Shown here piece by piece: positions 21,401 through 30,715 of a stretch of 64,000 nucleotides of DNA; positions within the stretch are counted from its first letter, which is position 1, and each line of letters begins with the position of its first letter. The position numbers and the translations under genes are program-made. Origin of the DNA: Anthracocystis setariae. Its lineage: Eukaryota > Basidiomycota > Ustilaginomycetes > Ustilaginales > Ustilaginaceae. The notes under the pieces are model-generated. The model was not told the DNA's origin, searched no databases, and saw nothing but the letters and a program-made list of their open reading frames with translations. The stretch covers positions 496,001 through 560,000 of the forward strand of contig CAKMXJ010000011.1 in assembly GCA_928724745.1 (NCBI GenBank), given 5' to 3'.

Positions 21401-22193
21401 ATGTCGGAGGACGTGCCGACCACTTTGGTCACAGGGATAACGGCATCTCCGAATCCATACCTCTCTCGACCTACCGCGTCCATTTCCGCCTCGGCATCGA
21501 CCACATCGCTGCACCCATCCAGCGCCGCATCCAAACACGAGACACGGCTGTACATTGGCAACCTGCATCCGACAGTGGATGAATACAGCTTGATCCAGAT
21601 CTTTTCCAAGTTTGGAAAGATTGCCAAGCTGGATTTCCTGTTTCACAAGAGCGGGCCACAGAAAGGGCAGCCGAGAGGATATGCGTTTGTCGAGTATGCT
21701 TCGACGCAAGAGGCATTGCAAGCTGTCGTCGGGGCGCACGACAAGACCATCAGGGGTCGAAAGATTTCGGTGACATTTGCGACCAAGAATTCGGAGGTGG
21801 ACCGAGATGCGCAAGGCGGAGCAGGCCCACATCGTCGTGACCGTAGAACGGCCAATGATGCCGACACAGTCAAGGCCACTCAACTCAGTTTGACCAAGAA
21901 TGCAAGCAAGCCGCAAGGGTAAGTCGCTTCTCGTCATCTCAACACCGCGCGCGTAGAGACGTCGATACTGACTTGCTGCGATCCTCTTCTTCAATAGCAC
22001 CGACGCAAAGATCGCAGCGATGGAAGCCAAGCTCGCCAAGTTACGTCAAGCAAAGTCACCGGCAGCATCTTCAGCAACAACGGCAACGTCCAACCCGGCA
22101 ACAAAGCCACTGCACGCATCGCTACCTGCCAAACCAATCTTCAAGCCAACCCCATCTTCAACGGGGACACCACGACATCCACAGCGTCGATGA
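21401..22193 (+). CDS. RBM18-like single-RRM RNA-binding protein (two exons)
   Basis: Exon 1 is 21401-21918 and exon 2 is 21998-22193. The 79-bp intron has donor GTAAGT and acceptor CAATAG. Without splicing the frame stops four bases after the donor; splicing completes a Gly codon and continues with TDAKIAAMEAKLAKLRQ to a TGA at 22191-22193, giving 237 residues. A single RRM spans about 47-130, with RNP2 RLYIGNL (49-55) and RNP1 RGYAFVEY (92-99). The order RRM, short linker, then a small coiled coil (KIAAMEAKLAKLRQ) matches animal and fungal RBM18 proteins, whose function is poorly known. The Ser/Thr-rich N-terminus and the Ala/Pro/Thr-rich C-terminus look disordered. The ATG in ACCATGTCG context fixes the start. 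Confidence 0.88.
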
Positions 22194-23105
22194 TACCAGC
22201 TTTCGCAACCAACCACAAATCTGTAACTTGTTTCAATGATACCCTTCACAATATCTCCACCGTACGATACTTGACAGGCATGGCTGTGATTGAAGCAGCC
22301 GCAGCGTACTAGTACAACAAAAGAGACAGGAGGAAACGGAGCGCATGATGGAGCGAGAAGGAGAAAGGGCAAGCAGATGAGTCTAGAAAGCAACAGAGAG
22401 GGAGAGGGGCGGGGCAAAATGTCCCAGAACAGTTTGGCTCCGCCGTGCCATCTGTAACACGAAACGACAGATTCCTATAGCGTTCTGGGATATCACAACA
22501 TTCTCGTCCACCACGGTCATGCTCCCCGTAGAGAGAAACGACCCTGGCACCCGAAAGCAACCTCGCCTGGCACCTTGGTTTTTTACGCCAAGGCAGTCGC
22601 GAGTGGGTGTGGCTGGCAGCTGATGAGATTGCAGAGATACAGCATAGACAGCACAACAGGCAGGGTCAGCAACAGTCGAAGAGAGATACAGGCCACCTCG
22701 AGAGCAAAGGGTAGGCAACTTACACTTGTTTTTGATCGAAGAGAGGAAGGCGGTGATGTGTCTCAATCGCCCAGCTTCTTATACTCTTTGCGGTCACAGC
22801 GCACTCACTCGCTCGTTGACACACTGCCAACACCTTTTTTTTTTTTTTCCCTCCTTTTTTACTTTTTTCCTTTGAAGGGCAGCCAAAAAAGGCGATTTTT
22901 CTTCCAATCAGCGTTGACTTGCGTTTTTATCGCGCGATAAGAAATTGGACCGTCAGATCACGAAAAGAAAATCGGCTTGAATTGGAATGTCGCTTTTTGC
23001 TCGTCATTCGCACCTTCGCTCACTATCCTCACCTTCATCTCGATCCGATTCGATTTGATTCGATTCGACTCGACCAGTCAACCCAAGTCCGGTCCGTTAT
23101 TCAAC
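22194..23105. other. Intergenic region between the RRM gene and the uS15m gene
   Basis: No gene is supported. A T-rich tract at 22835-22875 and pyrimidine-rich sequence precede the uS15m start, as expected of a promoter/leader. Short frames here have no domain. Confidence 0.5.
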
Positions 23106-24128
23106 ATGGCAGGTCTCACAGCATCCTGTTCGCGATGCCTCAAATCCAATTTCTCGCTCTCGTCGCTCGCTGTCGCACTTCCCTCCACCTCGTACGGTGC
23201 ATCTCATCTCGAGACCCTTTCTCAACTGCAACGCTCGCACTTTTCCACATCGTCCGCACTCTTGGAATCACGAAGGAAACGTACAGCCCGCTTGAAGCGC
23301 AAGTCCAACCTCGAACAACGCATGCTCAAGTTGCGCATGCTTGAAGCCTCCAAACCCGATGTCGTTCTCGGTCACCAACTAACTGCCGAGGGCAAAAAGG
23401 TTTGGGCCCGATCCGAACTTGCTCAGCTCGTAGTCGATAAGCAAACCGTCTGGGGTGTCAAGGAAGATCGTCGTGGCAACCTTATCTCCCTCTCACCCGA
23501 ACAAAGCATCCAAAACAATCTTGTCGATGTCCAGGGCGCCGAGCTGGCAAAGACCGTCGGCGGACCGGTCAGGATGAACTTTGGACTCGACGCCCAAGAT
23601 CGTCAATTGCTCTTCCAAGACCTGCCGCAGGTCATGGTCAAGGACCGCATCCTCGACTCGTGGCATCTGGGCACGCTCATCAGGGGCACCGCCAACAAGT
23701 CCGACGTCAAGGCCTTTGAAGCCGAGTACTCGAAAGTGCAAGCCGAAGAGCATGCCAACAAGGAGGCGCTCAGCTCCATCCTCGATCTTCGCAATGCAAG
23801 CGGCAAAGGCATCCAGGTGGAAAACATCCGCAGAATCATCGACCACTTTGGTGGCGCCAACCGCGATACCGGCAGCCCCGAAGTGCAAGCCGCCGTGCTC
23901 ACCTACCGCATCCGTAACTTGCACGAGCATCTCGAATCCAATCGCCATGACAACTCGAATCGAAGATCCATGAACCACTTGACGCAGCAGAGGGCAAAGA
24001 TTCTCAAATACCTCAAGGCCAAGAATCCAAAACGCTATCACGCCATCCTTCCGCGTATCGGTATCGAGGCTAGAGCCGTCGAGGGCGAAATCGTCGTCCC
24101 CGGCAAACCCAAAATCGCCCGCACTTAG
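23106..24128 (+). CDS. Mitochondrial small-subunit ribosomal protein uS15m
   Basis: The product is 340 residues from the ATG at 23106 (CAACATGGC); the open frame extends 43 codons upstream but the added sequence is unlike a leader. The first 65 residues or so are rich in Ser, Leu and Arg with almost no acidic residues and end in SSALLESRRKRTARLKRK, consistent with a mitochondrial targeting sequence. The bacterial S15 domain is C-terminal (about 230-320): IRRIIDHFGGANRDTGSPEV, then IRNLHEHLESNRHDNSNRR and the RAKILKYLKAKNPKRY helix, which bind 16S-type rRNA helices. The long N-terminal extension is typical of fungal uS15m (yeast Mrps28). The gene converges on EXO84, 137 bp away. Confidence 0.95.
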   Translation: MAGLTASCSRCLKSNFSLSSLAVALPSTSYGASHLETLSQLQRSHFSTSSALLESRRKRTARLKRKSNLEQRMLKLRMLEASKPDVVLGHQLTAEGKKVWARSELAQLVVDKQTVWGVKEDRRGNLISLSPEQSIQNNLVDVQGAELAKTVGGPVRMNFGLDAQDRQLLFQDLPQVMVKDRILDSWHLGTLIRGTANKSDVKAFEAEYSKVQAEEHANKEALSSILDLRNASGKGIQVENIRRIIDHFGGANRDTGSPEVQAAVLTYRIRNLHEHLESNRHDNSNRRSMNHLTQQRAKILKYLKAKNPKRYHAILPRIGIEARAVEGEIVVPGKPKIART

Positions 24129-24265
24129 ATACAAGTGCAACTGTATTCTCTCGCATCTTTTTGTGTCGACCAGCATGCAACCCATCCATTGAATTGAGTC
24201 TGTGAGGCTGTAAATCAAGCGTTAAACGTGATGAAAATTTTCCAACGACGGGGGGGGGGCCCAAA

Positions 24266-26692
24266 CTAGGACAGATGTAGAACACTCTGACGTCTGAGTT
24301 CTTGCGCCGATGTCGGGTGGCACCTTTTTTCGTCTCTCTCCCTAATGGTCTGTTCTCCCTCCATTCCGATCCGGCTGGATCTGGTGAGGATGAGTTTGGG
24401 AATCGTCTGTTGTGCTTGCGATGCCATCGGTTGTTCCATCGTGACTCGACTGTGATCCAACTCGAAAGCCCCCTCTGGTTCTGGCTCGAGCAGATGTTTC
24501 AAGAGAAAACTGAAATCCAAACCTACCTCCTTCAACTGAGCCGCCAATTTCAAGCTCAACTCCTTCATCTCGTCTACACCAACCTCGCCCTCCCTGTCAT
24601 CCTCACTCCCATACACTTGCCTGCGAAACAAGGCCGCATACTCATCCACCCTCTCCCAAGCCCACCTGACAAACCCACTCGCCATACTCCCATCCTTAAA
24701 CGCCGCCATATACCATTCGCTAGTATTCTTGATCAACGTAAAATGAACCATCCCCAACTCACTGATGTACAACCCCGTATCGCCCTCGAACTTGATCTGC
24801 CTTGTCCTCCTCTTGAGCAATTCAGTACGGGCATCCAGAAACAATTGCCTCGCCTTCTCGCCCTGATCCAACCGCAATAGGTAAGACGCATTGCGGACCA
24901 CCGCCGACTTTTTCACATGCTGACTGACAAAGTCGCCACTGATCGCCGCCACCAGGTCGGCCGTACGAACCGACAATTTGGACGACAGATCCAACGACGC
25001 CGCATCGGTAGCTGACGTGTAAGTGGACAGAACCGCGCGACCCTTTTCGATCAGATTGACCGCCTGATCCCACTCGCGCAGCGCAATGCACACGGCAAGC
25101 TCGTCGGCAAAGTCGTTGTTCCACCGACCCGGATCCTTCCTCTCAGACGCCGCCGATGCCGCCGCCGCCGCCATGACACCGCCCTCACCGTTTCCCATGC
25201 CATCCTCGCGGATCGGCGTCAGAAGACCACCATCGTAGCCGCCTCCGCCGAGACTGAGCATACCAAACTCGCGATCGAGCGTGGGCGGCGACGAGAGCAG
25301 TGTCGACTCTCGCTTTCTCGCTTCGGCTTGCGCCGTGGCACTGTGCTCGGACCCGTGTCGACGCTTCTTGGCAAGCTCCTCGGCGACACGACGAAAAGCG
25401 TTGAGGAGCGCGCGTTTGTCTTCGGCGCGATCGGTGCGATAGACGTAGACCTCGCGTCCCCGCTTGATTTTGAGCGCATTGGTCAGATCGCCGCCATCCT
25501 TGAGGTCGATCACGACGATCTCGGCCAAACTGAAACAGCGTTCGGCCACGAGTCGCACCTTGCTGCTCATCTGACGCTTTCGCCTCGTTGCGATCAGCAG
25601 CAAGTCGTCGAGCAGGAACAGCGCAACGCTCTGCTGAGGCTTGTACGTGGCGGCATTGAGCTCGATAAAGTTGCTGGCTTCGGCGATCAGGTGTCGACCG
25701 GGGACGTACGGCAAGAACTTTTGCGAACCTTCGATGCCTTCCCAGAGCGAAGTGATTTGAGCTCGATAGATCTGCTCGAGATCGAGCGTGCTGTTGCGGT
25801 TGGACATTCCGGAAGCTTTGGCGCGCGAGAACGAGTCGGAAAACGAAGCGGTCGAGCTGGCATCTTCGAGCTCGAGCGCGCGCGGCAGCTGCTTCCAGTC
25901 GGAGAGCATCTCTTTGAGCTCCAGCATGTCGTTCTCGAGCGTAGCGATCTCTTTGCTGATGGTGATGAACTCGGAGTAGTTGTTGAACGCCTGCGTTTTG
26001 GCATCGTCGTTGGCGGCAGCGGCGGCGGCGGCGGGGTGCGAGGAGGTGAGCGTGCGCAGACTCGATTCCGAGGGATGCGATGGCTTGGCGGGAAGGTAGC
26101 CCTGGGAGTCGTAACTGGACTGGCCGAGCAGCTGATGGCCGACCGAAGGTTCGGCTTCAAAGTCGGTTCTTGGAATGCCGGACGACTTTTGCATGGCTTG
26201 CAGCTCGTTGTAGGCTGGATCGTAGGCCGCATCCCGAGACGATTCACCCATCGCGGGCAAGTAACGATCGTCAAAGTGGTGTGGACGGTCATCGATGTGG
26301 ATCTCGGGCATGGATGGGAGCGAAGGAACGACAGGAATCGCACTGAAACCTCCCGGTCCAAGTTGGGTGGGCTCGGCATATCGCATCGACAGCCGCTTCT
26401 TGAGATTGTTACCCACCTCGGAAGCCTTCTTTTTGGACTTTTTCAGCACCTTGCTCGTGTGCCCGCCATGATGACCGCCCGAGGAAGAGGATGCAGCTGC
26501 ACTACCTCCATAGCGAGCTTGCTGTTGCGAGATCGGATGCGGCTGGTAATGGGGTTGTTGGTGCGGGTGCGGTTGCGGTTGCGGTTGCGAGGAGGAACCG
26601 TGGTGCGGGTATGCGGGGACGGGTGGTATAGCTGGTTGTTGACCATCCTGCGCATACAGCGTTATGGGACGGGATCGAAGTGACCTCGACAT
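24266..26692 (-). CDS. EXO84: Exocyst complex component Exo84
   Basis: Exo84 is one of eight exocyst subunits that tether secretory vesicles to the plasma membrane at sites of growth. The product is 808 residues from the ATG at 26692 (MSRSLRSRPITLYAQDG); the frame runs 28 codons further upstream only from a non-ATG codon. The first 220 residues or so are His/Gln/Pro-rich and disordered. A helical Vps51/Exo84-type segment follows (NNYSEFITISKEIATLENDM and LELKEMLSDWKQL). Next comes the PH-like domain (SQKFLPYVPGRHLIAEASNF ... VALFLLDDLLLIATRR ... RLVAERCFSLAEIVVIDLKD). The C-terminal helical domain runs from around WNNDFADELAVCIALREWDQ to near the end. No intron is seen. The gene is divergent from SYG1. 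Confidence 0.94.
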   Translation of the reverse strand: MSRSLRSRPITLYAQDGQQPAIPPVPAYPHHGSSSQPQPQPHPHQQPHYQPHPISQQQARYGGSAAASSSSGGHHGGHTSKVLKKSKKKASEVGNNLKKRLSMRYAEPTQLGPGGFSAIPVVPSLPSMPEIHIDDRPHHFDDRYLPAMGESSRDAAYDPAYNELQAMQKSSGIPRTDFEAEPSVGHQLLGQSSYDSQGYLPAKPSHPSESSLRTLTSSHPAAAAAAANDDAKTQAFNNYSEFITISKEIATLENDMLELKEMLSDWKQLPRALELEDASSTASFSDSFSRAKASGMSNRNSTLDLEQIYRAQITSLWEGIEGSQKFLPYVPGRHLIAEASNFIELNAATYKPQQSVALFLLDDLLLIATRRKRQMSSKVRLVAERCFSLAEIVVIDLKDGGDLTNALKIKRGREVYVYRTDRAEDKRALLNAFRRVAEELAKKRRHGSEHSATAQAEARKRESTLLSSPPTLDREFGMLSLGGGGYDGGLLTPIREDGMGNGEGGVMAAAAASAASERKDPGRWNNDFADELAVCIALREWDQAVNLIEKGRAVLSTYTSATDAASLDLSSKLSVRTADLVAAISGDFVSQHVKKSAVVRNASYLLRLDQGEKARQLFLDARTELLKRRTRQIKFEGDTGLYISELGMVHFTLIKNTSEWYMAAFKDGSMASGFVRWAWERVDEYAALFRRQVYGSEDDREGEVGVDEMKELSLKLAAQLKEVGLDFSFLLKHLLEPEPEGAFELDHSRVTMEQPMASQAQQTIPKLILTRSSRIGMEGEQTIRERDEKRCHPTSAQELRRQSVLHLS

Positions 26693-27325
26693 GCTGGGCG
26701 AGATCCGTGAGCCAGCGGTCTGCGTGTCGACGGTGGCGGCCACAAGCAAGATGGAGGAGCGTAGGGTTGGATCCACGATTGGGGTCGAGAGCTGTCAATG
26801 CAACGCACAGATCAGATGCTGATTTTTGGATCCATCAAGGTTGTTAGACCCTAGGTTCGAAGTGCCAGAGGTGTGAAAAAGCCCCTGTTTTGGAAGGGAA
26901 AAAAAAAAGAAAAAAGAAAAAAGAAAAAAGGGTTTGATGTCGGACCGAAAAGGGTTCAGCAAAACGCGCTAACAAAATTGGCTTTGTCACAGTCGTAGCA
27001 CACCACCTCGAACGATGTCATCTCCGGTCCATCATCTGCCCATCTCTACCGGACCATTCGTCTCGCCCCGATCCATTCGTTGCCTCGGACTGGCTTCAAA
27101 CTGGCTATGCAGATGATCGCACGCCTCAACTAGGATCCAGATCGACCCTCGGAAGCGACCTGGTACCGCCGAATCCACAAGCGCTGCCTGTTTTTTTTTG
27201 TCCCACCACCACGACAGGCATGCTCAGAACCCGGTGGCTCCCTCAACTTCCTCTTTGCTACACATAGACTAGGCTCTGTGTGATTCGACTCGACGTTCTG
27301 ACGGTACGCACGCCAACACGGCACC
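26693..27325. promoter_or_regulatory. Shared divergent promoter, EXO84 and SYG1
   Basis: The 633 bp between the two start codons contains an A-rich tract at about 26899-26930 (repeated AAAAAAG) and a T tract near 27190. It contains no coding sequence and presumably carries both promoters. No specific factor site is claimed. Confidence 0.55.
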
Positions 27326-30300
27326 ATGAAGTTTGCTCGCTATCTCGACGAAAACACCGTTCCCGAATGGAGAAAGGTCTACATCCAGTACCGTGGTCTC
27401 AAGAAGCTCATCAAACAGGTGGCAGAACATCGAGAAGCCCGTCTGCGTCTGGAAGAAGAGCTTGGCCTCTCCCGTATCAGTTCCAACACCACCTCGACGA
27501 CAAAGACCCCAAACACGCCCATCGACCCTGCCCTTCGTCGACGTACGCAGCCCTCCTCCAGTGCCGATGCAGACCAGCGAGACGGCACTGCTTCTGCGTC
27601 TGGCTACGTGAGGCGCTTCGACCATACCGCTTCCGCCACGCCTGTTCCCGCGCTGCCATCGTTGCCACCCGTGTCGCTCGAGGGAACCGGCCTCCGGCTC
27701 GAGACCGACCCTGCGCCATCCCTTGCGCCTGGGATCCAAACTCCACCCAAGAAACTTAGCGCTGGCCCTCATCCTGATCTGGAAGCACAGCCTCGGCCAC
27801 CCAGTACTGTTTCTCCATCGCCCAATGCTAAGCGCTTTTTTGGCCCTGCCGTCAACACCAACGTCACCTTCGACACTTCGGCATCTCCCCACCAGCCTTC
27901 TTCGCTTTCGACCTCGTCCGACCAAGCACCGAATCTGCCGCCCATCACCCCCATCACGCCCTTTACTGCATCTTCGCCTCGCACACCCTCGGCCTTGCGA
28001 TTCTTCGACCGTCCCAACACCTCGAATCGCAGAGACGGCCATCCTGACAAGCCACGCCGCCTCACGCGTTCCTCGACGGCCGTCTCGCTCCGCTCCATCA
28101 AGGATGAGCCGCCACAATCGCTCGCCGAACTCATCGCCACCTGCTTCGACGACCAAGAGGCCAAGGTCTTTTCGGCGTGCAATGTCGAACTTAACCGCAT
28201 CGTCGCCTTCTACGAGGCGCAGGAGCAAGCCGCAGCCAAACAGTATGCCATGCTCGCCCGTCAACTCCAAGAGTTGGCCGAACATCGCCGTGAATACCGT
28301 GCCAAGTACAACATTTCCAGCCAGGATAGGACGTTGCCCACCGCGGCCAAGAAGAACCGTGTCTCGCAGATCTTCAACTCGCCTGTCAGCAAGATGATCG
28401 AGTCCGGCGCTGACGAAGTTGCCTATCGCTTCAAGTCGGTGCTCGGCGAATCGCAGATGAACGTCGCCACCAAGCTGGCCGCAGACAACGGAAAGGCGAG
28501 GAACGAAAGCAGCCATGACGACGCCGGCGACAAGAGGAGGGCGCAGGCGCTGGCCCAGATGCAGGCCAACCTCAAAGGATGGGACGACGAGATGGATCAG
28601 GCGATCCGAGACGCCAACAAGGCGGCCGCAATGAGCCACGATCCCGAAGCCTACAACGCTGCCCGCAAGAAACTCAAGGCGGCCGTCATCGAGTACTACA
28701 AGTTCCTCGACACGCTCACCAACTACAAGATCCTCAACCGCACCGGGTTTGCCAAAGTCATGAAGAAGCTGTCCAAGACCGTCAACGTACCCTGTGCCGA
28801 TCTGTACTACAAGGACAAAGTGGCACCGACCATCCTGGTCACGTCGGACCGCATCGAGAAACTGCGCAAGGCTACCGAAGACATCTACTCGGCCTACTTT
28901 GAACACGGCAACCGCAAGCAGGCGCTCGACCGGCTTCGCGCCAGGGAAGACCATTCGACGCATCACTACAGTGTCTTCCGCAGCGGTCTCTACCTCGGCG
29001 TCTCGTTGTGCGCCATCGTTGATGGCCTGATCGAGGCCATGAAGCCCGAAACGACGCGCGCCATCCCGCAATGGGCCAGTCTCCTGCGCGTGTACGGTGC
29101 CCTGTTCATCCCAACGCTCTTTGCGCTCCTCTTCGGCCTCAACCTCGCCTGGTGGCACGCGGTTCGCATCAACACCGTCTTCATCTTTGAATGGGATGTA
29201 CGAACGACCATGGATTATCGCCAGTTCTTCGAGATCCCGGCGCTGTTGATGCTCATCCTGTCGTTCTGCTTCTGGGCATCGTTCAACAGCGATGCATTTC
29301 CGGATCGCATCGCGCCCACCACGTGGCCGACCGTTTGGATCGTGCTCGCGTTCATCATCATGCTGAATCCGTTCAACCTGTTCCTGCCGGCAGGACGGTG
29401 GTGGTTTACCAAATCGCTGCTGCGTGTCTTCTCTGCGGGGTACAAGAGGGTCGAGTTTCGCGACTTTTTCCTCGGCGACGAACTCAATTCGGTCGCCTGG
29501 ACGATCTCCAACTTTTGGTACATTGGCTGCGAATACCACCACAATTGGGCGCATCCGGACCAGTGCAAGCCCAACAATACGTATTGGACTGCCTTTCTGC
29601 TGTCGGTGCCAGCCTGGTTGAGGTTGGGCCAGTGTATCCGCCGTTGGGTCGACTCGGACTACAAGACGCATCTGCATCTTGTCAATGCCGGCAAGTACAC
29701 GTCGGCGGTGATCAACAATTTCATCTACATTCACTGGCGTCGAAACGGCTCGCTGAGCGGTCGCGACAAGGCGCTATGGATCCTGTTCGCATGCATCTAC
29801 TCGGTCTGGCACATTGGCTGGGATCTCATCATGGACTGGTCTTTGCTGAAACCGCGTGCCAAGTACTTTTTGCTGCGCGAGGAGATCTCGTTCCCGCAGC
29901 CAGTGTATTACGTATTCATGGTGGTGGACGTCATCGGCAGGAGCGTGTGGATCATCTACCTATTCCCGGGCAAAGCATCGACGACGTTGCGCTCGTTCCT
30001 GGCGGCCTTGTCAGAGATGGTGCGTCGAGCATGTTGGAACATGCTGCGTGTGGAGAACGAGCAGATCGGCAATACGGATTCGTTCAAGATCATGCGCGAT
30101 CTGCCGCTACCGTATCGGCAAAAGTTGCGCGAGGATGCCGAGACAGAGCAGGTCAAGAGCGGCAAGTTTTTCGCCAGCGGCAGATTCGCTAGCATGTTTG
30201 GGACGGGCAAGAAGAAGAAGCCGCCCGCGGTGGGCATGGAAGCGGTGCATGGTGTGGCCGAGGAGAGCTCGGACCACGGTGCGACGCCGAACGAAGCAGC

Positions 30301-30715
30301 GGAACGAGCTGGGGTTCGAATGGGCCAGAAGCGGCGCAGGTCGTTGCTGGAGGCGTTCCGGACCAAGCTGGTGCCAGATTCGCAAGGGATGCAGTACGAC
30401 GGCAAACGACTGGATGAGCGCGGGGCGACCAAGGGCCAGGCTGGCAGAGACTATGTGCCGAGACAGCCACAGGGGGCGGCGGCCTTTGTGGATCGCGACA
30501 GCGATGAGGAGGAGGACGAGGAAGCGGAAGACACCAGCAGGGATGGCAAAGGCACGGGTGCAGGTACAGATTCGAACGCCAACTCGAACGACGAGTCGTC
30601 GCCCAAGCTTCAGCCAACCGCGCTTCCGCCCAGGACAGCTTCGCCGGAAACAGCAAGTTTAGAGATCCAGGTAAGCCAGGATACGGACGATCCACAGCGC
30701 CAGCATCAAACATGA
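27326..30715 (+). CDS. SYG1: SPX-EXS domain phosphate transporter Syg1/XPR1 family
   Basis: This 1129-residue membrane protein belongs to the Syg1/XPR1/PHO1 family, which exports phosphate and senses inositol pyrophosphates through the SPX domain. SPX begins at the first residue (MKFARYLDENTVPEWRKVYI, YRGLKKLIKQV) and is split by a Ser/Pro-rich insert (about 55-240). It resumes at IATCFDDQEAKVFSACNVEL and ends near 530 with the conserved YKFLDTLTNYKILNRTGFAK segment. Several hydrophobic segments follow (for example SGLYLGVSLCAIVDGL, ALFIPTLFALLFGLNLAWW, ALLMLILSFCFWASF, WIVLAFIIMLNPFNLFLP). The EXS domain (about 760-960) includes SVWHIGWDLIMDWSLL. The C-terminal 200 residues are hydrophilic with an acidic patch (DSDEEEDEEAED). 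There is no intron. Confidence 0.95.
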   Translation: MKFARYLDENTVPEWRKVYIQYRGLKKLIKQVAEHREARLRLEEELGLSRISSNTTSTTKTPNTPIDPALRRRTQPSSSADADQRDGTASASGYVRRFDHTASATPVPALPSLPPVSLEGTGLRLETDPAPSLAPGIQTPPKKLSAGPHPDLEAQPRPPSTVSPSPNAKRFFGPAVNTNVTFDTSASPHQPSSLSTSSDQAPNLPPITPITPFTASSPRTPSALRFFDRPNTSNRRDGHPDKPRRLTRSSTAVSLRSIKDEPPQSLAELIATCFDDQEAKVFSACNVELNRIVAFYEAQEQAAAKQYAMLARQLQELAEHRREYRAKYNISSQDRTLPTAAKKNRVSQIFNSPVSKMIESGADEVAYRFKSVLGESQMNVATKLAADNGKARNESSHDDAGDKRRAQALAQMQANLKGWDDEMDQAIRDANKAAAMSHDPEAYNAARKKLKAAVIEYYKFLDTLTNYKILNRTGFAKVMKKLSKTVNVPCADLYYKDKVAPTILVTSDRIEKLRKATEDIYSAYFEHGNRKQALDRLRAREDHSTHHYSVFRSGLYLGVSLCAIVDGLIEAMKPETTRAIPQWASLLRVYGALFIPTLFALLFGLNLAWWHAVRINTVFIFEWDVRTTMDYRQFFEIPALLMLILSFCFWASFNSDAFPDRIAPTTWPTVWIVLAFIIMLNPFNLFLPAGRWWFTKSLLRVFSAGYKRVEFRDFFLGDELNSVAWTISNFWYIGCEYHHNWAHPDQCKPNNTYWTAFLLSVPAWLRLGQCIRRWVDSDYKTHLHLVNAGKYTSAVINNFIYIHWRRNGSLSGRDKALWILFACIYSVWHIGWDLIMDWSLLKPRAKYFLLREEISFPQPVYYVFMVVDVIGRSVWIIYLFPGKASTTLRSFLAALSEMVRRACWNMLRVENEQIGNTDSFKIMRDLPLPYRQKLREDAETEQVKSGKFFASGRFASMFGTGKKKKPPAVGMEAVHGVAEESSDHGATPNEAAERAGVRMGQKRRRSLLEAFRTKLVPDSQGMQYDGKRLDERGATKGQAGRDYVPRQPQGAAAFVDRDSDEEEDEEAEDTSRDGKGTGAGTDSNANSNDESSPKLQPTALPPRTASPETASLEIQVSQDTDDPQRQHQT

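Noticed and set aside
27269..29734. 821-codon minus-strand frame opposite SYG1
   Set aside because: Antisense shadow of a clear SPX-EXS protein; low-complexity Arg/Gly/Val composition.
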